Notes under the pieces: generated by a model | What the model was told of the DNA's origin: nothing | The model's database searches: none | The model's input: only the letters and a program-made list of their open reading frames with translations | Position numbers and translations under genes: made by a program | Source of the DNA: Chromera velia | Lineage: Eukaryota; Sar; Chromeraceae | DNA: 24,478 nucleotides | NCBI GenBank assembly: GCA_018398765.1 | Contig: JAHBMJ010001415.1 | Location: forward strand, 6,344-30,821 | Direction: 5' to 3' | Shown here: piece after piece, positions 9,701-18,951 of the stretch | Numbering within the stretch: position 1 is the stretch's first letter | How the letters are laid out: every line of letters starts with the position of its first letter

Positions 9701-11668
9701 AGAGGCGTTGCACCGTGCTGCCCTTCTGTCTCAATCATTGTCGCTGTTTTTTCCTCTTTTGGAGGAATGGTGGGAGGCGGGGGTGGTTGTCCGATAGAAT
9801 CAGCAGCCAGAAAGGAAACTGAAAGGGGTGTGTTGGGCCCAAGAGGTGTGTCTAGAGGTGCAGGGAGGGAGGGGGAAGGTTGGGGTTCGTCTTCATGAAC
9901 TTTGTCTTCCTCTCCTGTTTGATGCTGATGCTCGAGAGGATCACTTTGTGCGGTTTCGTGAGATGACTCCCCCGTGTACTTTTGTAAATGGTCTTCTTGT
10001 TCATTTTCTTTCCCCCCTTGTTGGTCGGAAAGAACCAGTGCATCTTCCTGGGTCTCCCTCTCTGCACCCTCCATGGGCTCTTTGTTGTCTTCATTCATAG
10101 ATTCTCTGACGTCTCCGCTGTTTCTGCGATTTTCGTCTTCCAATGGCCCCATTGAAATTGATTGTTCAGGGGAAGGAACAAGAAAAGTAGGGCCATTACT
10201 TTCGGATTCCCCGGACCACCCGGGCCCCCTATTTTGATCCTCATCCACAGGCAGAGTGGCCAACTGTACATCATCTGCTTCACCTCCCTCCCCTTGCCCA
10301 GAGGGATCTGCGTCTTCACCTCTTTCATCCTGAAATCCAGGCTGTTGATCCATCTCTATATGATTCACATCTCCGTCTTCTCCTTCCTCTAAAGTCTGTG
10401 GACCTTCTCCACCTGTCGCAGCAAGACTCTCCTGCAGGTGGGCCTCCGCCACGCTTGGCCGCACAAATGGTCTGAAGGCGCTTGCGAATCTGTCTCTTCC
10501 TTCAAGTGGGGCTGATGTGGGTTGCTCTTGCTCTTCCTCGTCTCCAGAGCGAATTTGAGGGGGCTCAACAAAGGGACTGAAATGGTCGGAAGGCCCTGTT
10601 TCTGTTCTTTTTGTATCACTGCTTAAACTTGCTCTCCTGGTCTCTGTTACCATCTCCACTCTATGAGTGCTGTCTCGCTTCTGTGCATTGTGCACAGGGA
10701 GGCTAGCAAAATTTTCATGTTTGGGATGACCGTTGGTTGTCCTATCGTCCTCTGGCAGTGAGGTGGCTCCTGTACCTCTAGACTCTCTGTCATCAGTCTG
10801 TGTGCTCTGGGAAGGGCAGAGGGTGGCTTGAGTCTGGGTGTCGACAGCCGGAGGACCCGTCTGCACTGCCTTTGAATTTGAATCACAGGGGGGTCTTTTG
10901 ACGATTCCTCTCTGTACAAGCAGGTCTTCCAACTCTGTGGGGAGAAGGTACAGAGAGGAGGGAGAAGGATTTGCACCCTCAGTCTTCAGACCCATTTCCC
11001 GCATATCCGTCAAAAGGGGCACAGGTTCGAAGGGACGTCTTCTCTTCGGGTGCATCCAATTCCTGTAGTGCCCACCCATCTCGGAGTCTTGTGGAATTTC
11101 TCCCGTGGACAAGTGCTGTAATCGAACGGCCGTAAGTCCGTTCTCCCTCATCCCCCCTCCTGGTTGCACAAGCTGCGAAGGAGGCGGTGAAACCTGTGGT
11201 CTGTGTTGACTTTGCGGCCCTGTATCGCTGTCTGACAGGAGGGGTTGGAATTCTCTCTGGCCTCCCTCAAGAGAGAGATAAAATTCGACAACCACCAGAA
11301 GACTGCCGTTGTTCTCTACCCTCCCCTTCCGCTCATTCCCCCACAACTCTAGATCTAAAGCCCATCTACCGCTGCGCCTTGGAAGAGGAAGCTCAACCTC
11401 ACCTGCAGCAATTGGATCCACACAGAATCGAAGCGCGAAAACCATTCAGAGAAAGAAGAGCCAAAGCGCAAGCCACTGGTTTTTGGCGAATGTGGAAAGA
11501 GAAATGCCACCTTCGTATTTGAGCACTCCATTTGCCTAGAGCCACGAGTGAATCGCATATCTTCGGAGGCAGAGAGGAGAGGAAAAGTGGCCGACCTAGA
11601 AAAAAATCCGCACCCCCAGGCTCAGCATCCCAAACCTCAAAGAGAATTGAACTCGAGTCCTCCGGTTG

Positions 11669-11764
<96 letters not shown>

Positions 11765-14157
11765 GTACAGAGGCATACATACAGAGATGCACATGCACAC
11801 AGCAACACAAGCTTACTCAGTGCGAGAGTTACTACGAGTGCGAGAGTACGAGTGAGTCTTTCTCATTCTGATCGTTCATTCCGCGGAGAAAACAACTCTG
11901 TAAATCTGTTTGAATTGTCAGTCACACTAACCGACCCATGCCTGTTCCTGAAACACTCAACAACTGACCCTTGCAAAGCAGAGATTGAAGGTCTTCTCCT
12001 CTCTCCACTCAGGACTCCTCAGACTCCGGGTTCTCCTCCCAGTGCGCCACAAAACGGTTTCACTTCCGGACACGGGCACGTGTACCTGCACAACCCATTT
12101 TTCATCACCAAGATTCCAAGCAAGCAAGAATCGTGAGTGGATCATTGAACAGTCTAAAGGAGAAATAGAGAAGCAGAGAAAAAAATGCTACTTCCACATT
12201 TCCTTTCAAGGGGCAAGAGAGCGCTAGACCCAGTGCCTTTTTCGGTTCCCTTTCAAAAAGTGGATGGAGTACCGCAAATTGGCTAGGGCTTGGGCTGTTT
12301 TGAACGATTTGACACACACAGGCAGACACTCTCACGTAAATGCCGAAGCGATTGAAACAGAGAGAGAAGCACAGACAAGCAAGAAAAACTCACCGCAACA
12401 AAATGGTCTGTAACTTTTGTCTCCTCTGCCACTGCAAGTCCGTTGGCGCACACAACAGAGAGACGCAAGGGCCCCCCCAGAGGAGGGGGGCAGCACCCAG
12501 AGGACTGGGGGCCTAGGCGGGCCTCTAGGTCGGCAGCGCAGGCGAACCTCTGCAGAACCTCCAGTCGTTGCTGGGCCTTCCTGCGAAGTTGACGATCTCG
12601 TGCAACGCTCTCTCTCTCAGCCTCTAGCAGTGCCCTTTCTCTCTCGAGAAGCACCTCTCTGCGGGTACCCTCTCTTTCCTTCAGATATCGACTCAATGCT
12701 GCTTGTTCAGCCATCAACTTTCTGGAGGACGTGACTTCACGAAGTTTTCTTTCCGCTTCCTCTGCTCTCTGCTTCCACTGAAGGGCCTCCTCTTTGCTCT
12801 CCCACTCGCCTTTTCTTGCAAGAGAACCAGACGGGCGCCTCGAGTCCCCTTGAATCGAGGTCCTTCTGTTCTTTTGCGTTTCTTTTTTTGATTCGCTTTT
12901 GTCTTTTTCATTTTGAGGACCTCCGAAGAGAGCAGAGAGAAACGCAACGCCCCCGTCTCCCTCCCCCTTTGCGCTTTTGTCAAAAAGGGCCGACACGTCT
13001 CCGTCTCGCACATCTTCTTGTAGTCCTCCTGGGAACGTGGGGGGGCCTGCTGAAGGCTTGGGAGTCTCTTCGTTGACTGCCTCTGAGATGAGGGCCTCTA
13101 GGTCGACAGGGGAGGAGGTGGGACGTGCGTCTCCTTGAGGGTTTTGGGGGGGGGCAGAGGGGGGACTGGGGGGCGATCTGGTGACATCGGCAAGGATCGC
13201 ATCAAGATCGAGAGGACTGTCTTTCTTCCTGGTTGGCTCTGCAGTTTGTTTGGGGCTATCGGTCTTTTCTTCTTTGGGTGATAGCCTTGACCCATCAGGG
13301 GGTGCACCTAATTGATCCATGAGGGTGGACATCAGATCGAAAGGGGACCCCTGGGTTTCCTCATTTGAAGGCGGACTGCTTTTTCTCTGGCTGTGCAGAG
13401 CTTCATCGGATGAGGCTGCCTTTCCTTCCGATTTCCCCTTCTTCTTCCCTTTCCCCTTTTCTTTCTTCTTTTGAGGTGCAGGTTGAGACTCGGGCAATGA
13501 AATTCCCGAAGCAGAAAGACCCAGATTCGATGCCTCTGCATTGACTTGGCTGTCGGCTTGTCTTACAGCTTCCGCTTCTGGGGATGGTGTAGCAGGCGCT
13601 TGCTGTTTCTCTGAGGGGAGAAGGAAAAAATCGGACCCCAGGATTGACGTGGGTGGTCTGGGTGAGGGTCCTCTGTCAGTGGCAACTGGAGTCGCTCCTG
13701 AGAGAAAACTTTCTGCAGCACTTATCTGACTTCTAAACGTTGAATCTCCATCTCTTCCCTCCCTCCTGACGCCGATGCGACGCTTGCTTTTGGCAGCGGG
13801 CAGGATCAGCATATTGGGGGGTCTCTCTTTCTCCTTTTCACTTCCTCCTGAAGCCTTCTCCCTTTCCTTCTTGCGTTTTGGTTTCGCTTTCGGTTTCGCC
13901 TCTGCAGTGCTTTTTTCCTTATCTCCATCCCCTGGAACACCAAAAAGGGCCGCAAAGAAGTCAGGCGCTGCAGCCTGTTCCCCCGCAGGCTTTTCAGTGT
14001 CCTCTGGTGCGACTGTCTGACCGTGATTCTGGGAAGCCCTCCTCGAGGGCTCTGCATCCTTCCCGTCTGTTGCCTTCTCTTCAGGAGGGGGTGCAAATGC
14101 CCCAAAGAACGCAGCGAACGGATTTACCTCCTCCCCGCCACCTTTGCCCTCTGCCAT
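5618..14157 (-). CDS. Large coiled-coil and C2-domain protein, nine exons
   Basis: Exons in transcript order: 14157-12394, 12085-11969, 11668-11596, 11402-8604, 8404-7991, 7655-7608, 7378-7297, 7037-6787, 6370-5618. Omitting the N at 9607 gives 6,300 bases, about 2,099 residues, with all phases matching. Residues 1-448 are disordered and Lys/Glu/Ser/Pro-rich with repeated short motifs. Residues about 450-548 form a coiled coil (EEALQWKQRAEEAERKLREV and on). Residues about 563-707 form one C2 domain: LRLSVVCANGLAV, VTDHFVAVHVPV, SPEWREEKTFNLCF, ILFEVWDAEPGGADFFLG, GSLLVVVEFYL. Its loop acids (TDHF; D-x-E...D) leave calcium binding possible. The rest is low-complexity, with a Pro/Cys-rich block coded at about 9200-9560 and a Gln/Glu/Ala-rich last exon. 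C2 domains usually bind membranes. I do not recognise the orthologue. The exon 4 end (8613, 8604 or 8600) and the 8404-7991 frame are the weakest parts. Confidence 0.7.
6737..6768. repeat. (CT)n microsatellite
   Basis: A pure CT run of 32 bases within the last intron of the C2 gene. It begins about 20 bases after the donor and is (GA)n on the transcribed strand. Confidence 0.95.
7665..7717. repeat. GAAA/GACA tetranucleotide microsatellite
   Basis: Alternating GAAA and GACA units. On the transcribed minus strand it becomes TTTC/TGTC and ends ten bases before the CAG of the 48-base exon at 7655-7608, so it supplies that acceptor's pyrimidine tract. Confidence 0.9.
9499..9527 (+). repeat. G-quadruplex-type G-run cluster
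   Basis: G7-T-G6-TT-G4-T-G8 on the plus strand, four runs with one- and two-base loops, the classic four-stranded DNA pattern. It lies on the template strand of the C2 gene exon 4, where the coding strand gives a Pro-rich stretch (EPPPPQPPTPPTHQ). Confidence 0.8.
9607..9607. other. Ambiguous base that breaks the reading frame of the C2 gene
   Basis: The only N in the window. On the minus strand the frame upstream ends four bases after it (GCN TTC TAG), and a second long frame offset by one base runs on for about 1,000 bases. Dropping the N gives a continuous GNSFAASSIMTSSKREGS and makes the whole spliced length divisible by three. An inserted placeholder base is therefore more likely than a real frameshift. 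Confidence 0.8.
11672..11764. repeat. Compound (CA)n(GA)n microsatellite at a splice acceptor
   Basis: About 70 bases of CA repeats with two CG interruptions, then about 22 bases of GA. Read on the minus strand it is (TC)n(TG)n ending directly in GCAG, the acceptor of the third exon of the C2 gene. The open frames of His-Thr or Cys-Val repeats across it are artefacts. Confidence 0.95.
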
Positions 14158-15199
14158 TTAGTGGTGTTGTTAGGACTCAGAAAAGACACACTGAGAGTGA
14201 AGGTTGAGGGGAACAGGATTCTGGCTTTCCTTTCCGTTTCCACCTCTGGTCCGCACGTGCACCGTGACCGTGCCCTGGTATCACTTCAGCTGTACCAAAA
14301 GGCAGCGGTAAAGTATGTGGTTGCAGGAGGCGTTTGTTCTGCAAACGCACTCGGTTCGTTTTCCCCTGTTGTTTTTGTTTCAATTTGGAGCAAACGAAGA
14401 ATTCAAAGTGGAGAATTCAGAGCGAATCCAGAGCAACTGCAAACGCCGTCCTGTCACCGTCAGACGATCAGCGTCTGAACTGTAACCGTTCAAATCCAGA
14501 TGTTCCGTCTACGTTGAAGGAGCCCCATGCAGTCGCTTGGTAACATGCATGCAGTGACACGTGGGGTCTCAGAAAGGCTGAAGGGTGCACTGGTTCAGCT
14601 GCTGCATGGCTGATCGACGCGCTGAACTGGTCTCCCCAGTCTCCAACATACTCACGCTCCTCGGATGACTCATCATGCAGAGTTCTCCATCGCTCTCCCT
14701 TCCTTTGTCAGATCAATTAAGCTGATTCCTTGAATTACAATTTTAATTTTAATCTCATGCACGTATTATAATATCGGTACTATTTCTGCTAGCTCGGTCA
14801 CCATATCGGGAACGTTTAGCTCGGCCGAGCTCGCGGTAGAGCAGAAAACTGCTCTCCGGGACCGCAACACGGTACAGCTGCCAGTGACGTGGTCGCTTCT
14901 TCGCTTACCAGCCGGACTGGTTGTGATCCCAGGTGCTGCATCAGGAAAGTGTCGGTTGTGGGAAGAAGTCGTCTCCTTCTCAGTACGCATCTGTGTGATT
15001 TACTTGCTCAGGCGCTTGCGTTTTGACGCAGAAGAGGAAGCGTGCATCTGGTCTCACTGAGGTGTGTACCTTCTGGCGGCCTGTGTGCTCTGGTTTGACC
15101 AGAGTGGCTCTCTCGATCGACAGCGTTTCAAGTCTAGGCTTTGTGAATATCGGTTTTTCTCTCTTAGGAAGGCGCAGACTCTTGTTGCCACGTGATACC
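14158..15199. other. Divergent intergenic region between the C2 and acetolactate synthase genes
   Basis: No coding gene is supported. Both flanking genes read outward, so promoters of both should lie here. There is an AT-rich patch around 14715-14775 (AATTTTAATTTTAATCTC, TATTATAATATC). The long minus-strand frame over 14980-15555 overlaps the synthase presequence exon antisense and resembles nothing known. Confidence 0.5.
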
Positions 15200-18100
15200 A
15201 TGTTGGCAATTCCATCTGCGTCACGTGGATCTCGAGCTGCTTTGCAGTTTGGGAGAACGGCTGCATCTGCAGCACGGCGGATACGGCAGATTACCCTTTC
15301 TGTGCCTTTCTCTAGACATGCAGCAGCCTCAAGTTGCTCGGCAAGACGGTTCTCCTCTTCTGGTAAGTCGGAGTGAGCCTCGAGTGAAGATGCCAGACAG
15401 GTGACAACGGGGAGACGGCAGTTTCTTTTGGAGACTTTGATGGTGTGCATCGTGTGATTCAAGGTCGTGTGCATTTTGTGAAGAGCAGGAAGACATGCAG
15501 TACAGTCTTTGTGAGTTTCATGACACGAATGCATTCGAATGCATTCGATTCGCATGGGCTGTGAGCATGGATATCCCTTTCAGTGCTCTGCGGCTCTCTC
15601 CTAGCTGTCTGACCTTTATCCCATGTCTACCTGCCTGCCCTCAATCTACATCTGAGGTTCGTTTCCACTCCTCTTCCTTTTTTCTTTCCTCTGCAGGCGG
15701 TAGTTCGATGCCAAGGCCTCCGTCAAGGGAGCCTGACGAGGACGCAGATCCCTTCAGTCAGAGGGATCTCGCCAGTTACCGGCAGTCTTTTGAGAAAATG
15801 ATCATCACAGACAGTCTGCAGCAGTTGGTGGATGCTTCAACAAATCGTGTGAAGATGAGTGGAGCGGAGGTCATCTATCGCATGTTGAAGAATAGGGGGG
15901 TGAAGCAAGTGTTTGGGTATTCAGGAGGTGCGGTGCTGCCTTTGGTTGACTGTTTTCACGCCGGTAAAGTTCAGTTTTATCTGTCCGTCAACGAACAGTG
16001 CGCAGGTCATTCTGCACAGGCAGTGGGAAAAGCCACGGGTCGTCCGGGCGTTGCGGTTGTGACAAGCGGGCCCGGGCTGACTGGGCTGATCACCCCTCTC
16101 CAAGACGCAATGATGGATGGAGTCCCCATGATCGCCATCAGTGGACAGGTACCGACAACTGCGATGGGCACAGACGCGTTCCAAGAATGCCCTGCGACCG
16201 CTCTCACAAAACCGTGCACAAAGTGGAATTACCTGGCACAGGCAAGTCATTGGGGTTACATACAGCCTTGCTTACTTGGGAGCATCGCTCCGTGTCTCCG
16301 TCCTTGTGCACTGGCAATTCTTCCTTGCGCGCTTTTTTTGGCAAACCTGCAGTTCGCTTTTCCGCTGCGCGTCTGCCTGGTGAGATCTGGTCATTAATTT
16401 CGTGTGAGTCTCTCTCTTCTTGCCTTTTTCTGTACGTATTCGTCTGCCTGTCTGCCTGTGGATCTGAGCCCTCAGCTGGTTCTTTTTCTTCCCTTGACTG
16501 AGAATGACGTCCCCTTGTCTCCTCTCTCCTCTCCGTCTACTTGGTGGGTGGTGCGGCGCAGGATGTGGAGTCTCTCCCCTGGGCCATCGAGCACGCTTTC
16601 AAGACGTGCATGAGTGGAAGGTAAACAGCGCCTTTCTTGTTTCCTCCCTCTTTCTTGCCAGTCATAGCTGCCTTGCTTGACGGGCTCAGATGAATTGCAG
16701 CACCGTTTTCGTGTACGTGATTCCACACTCTTGTCCTTCTTGAAAAGACTCAAGGCAACCTGTGCACTGATTCCAGCAGGACCGTCGAAGGGCGGTCCCT
16801 TTTGGCGGAGATCCTTTCCTGTGAAATGAATTGGGCGCAAATTTGACTCACGCTCCGTTGGAAGCCATCAGGGTCTGTGTGTTCATACCCGTTCGACCGG
16901 CCGTGCGTTTTGTTTGAGTGTTCTCGTGAAAGAATGAATGAACGTGCAGGAAGGGCCCCGTTCACATCGACCTTCCCAAGAACGTTGCTGCCGGTGTTGC
17001 GGAGATTCCTCTCTCGCTTGTTGCTCCCCGAGTGGGACAAAATGATTTTGGAGCCGCGATGGCGAGAAGGGCAAATGATCTGTTGGAAGGGCACACTGAC
17101 GCCGAGATGCTAGCTCGGGTTGCGGACCTGATCAACAGGTCTGTCTGTCTGTCCCTGTGAGGCAAACACATTGGAAAAACAGGGACAGAATGAGGGAAGA
17201 AAGACAGGAAGAAAGAAGCAGGTAGATGAGGGTGCTGCTTGTTCCCCCGTCCTAGATTGTAGAGGTGTACAGGAAGTGTGAAATGCACTGACTGCGTTTC
17301 TTTCCAAGGAATGGACATCTGAGTAGTGCGATTTTCACGACGTACCCTTTTCGCGACATAGAGTTTCCTCTCATGCCGGTTCCTCTGTTCTGCCCTCCTC
17401 CCTCTGCAGAGCGAAGCGCCCCGTTCTTCTGGTCGGACAGGGAGGCATCGACGCTCCTGATGAGATCAGAGAGTTGGCAGAGAAGGTCAGGGAGGGAGAC
17501 GCGAGTTGATAGCACAAAGAAGAAAATACGGGCATAAAGGCAAAGGAGTAGTCCCTTCCTTTCGCATAAAAGGGCCCCCGGCGTTTTGTCTGATTTCTTT
17601 GCTTTAGCTTCCTCTCATGCCGGCAAGCTACAATGTCCCCCTGCCTCTCTCCCTGCCTCCTTCCATGCAGGCCGATCTGCCGACCACAACGACTGTCCAC
17701 GCCATGGGTGTCTTCGACGAGCTCCACCCCCTCTCCCTGCACATGCTGGGAATGCACGGGGCTGCATACGCCAACTTCGCCATGCAGAATGCGGACCTTA
17801 TCGTCTCTGTCGGAAGCCGTTTCGGTCAGTCAGGGATGCAGTCTGAGACAGAGAAGAACACAAACACGGAGGCGAATGAAGGAAAGGGATGAAACTGAAA
17901 GAATCCGACCGACGGGGCCAAGAAGGAGGACACCCAGTGAGAACGAAGATGGATGTAGTAGTTTGCAGGTGGACTTCGGGGAAGGGACGTGGTATACAGC
18001 GGGGAAGCATTTGTACGTACCCCCAAAGGAAGTTGAGAAAGGCGCCACAATGCCAGTCGGCCTGCATTTTTCTTTGCCTACCTGTATCTGCCTGTGCATG

Positions 18101-18887
18101 TGCAGACGACAGAACCACGGGCATCACCCCCAAGTATGCCCCCAAGGCACGTGAGGCAGCCAAGAGGGGAGAGGGCGGGATCGTGCATATTGACGTCGAC
18201 AGCCGCCAGTTCGGCAAGACCGTGGAACCCGATTTCTCGCTGCACTGCGATGCACGGAATGGTCCGTTTCTTCTTTTCTTCGTTCTTTCCTTCATACCTA
18301 CCTACCTATCTACCTTGTCCTCTCTGATTTTGTTCGGGCCCTTTTCTGTTCTGTGCGGCGATAGAGTGGCTGACTGACAGACCTGACCGACCGAAGCCCT
18401 ACGGTCCTTCTTTGCTGCCTTCATACCTCATGACGTCCAGCTGCTTCATGCCTTGATCTGGATTTGAGAGAGACGAGAGACTTCATGTTGTGTGTCCTGC
18501 TGTGTCGGTGGTGCAGCTGTCCGTGCTTTGCTGCCCCTCGTGCGTCAACAAAAACGACCGGAGTGGACTGCCCAGGTTTGTTTTTTGGTTGTTGAGATTC
18601 CCCCCCCCAACTCTTTTCGGTTGACTCTTTCTATCCGCATGGGTGTGCACCCGTGCGTGACTCATGTTTCTGAGGGAGTTCAGAAGAGAAGAGAAGGACA
18701 CGGTGAGGGTCCCGGAAGGTCATTCAGAGACCCCAAAAAAGCAATTAAGAGCTGCCGCGTTGATGAGAACCCGATGACATAGAAAAGAGCAAATCAGATC
18801 CGATCCCTCTTTCCTTGATTGAGGCTGAGGACGCACATCTTGTCATGCACCACTATCTGAGCGGACAGTATGAGGCTACAGTGGAGT

Positions 18888-18951
<64 letters not shown>

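Noticed and set aside
11399..11871. Open frames of His-Thr or Cys-Val repeats
   Set aside because: Translations of the CA/GT microsatellite; only the 73-base C2 exon within the minus frame is supported.
14980..15555. 191-residue minus-strand open frame
   Set aside because: Antisense to the synthase presequence exon and intron 1; composition is Cys/His/Thr-rich with no family features.
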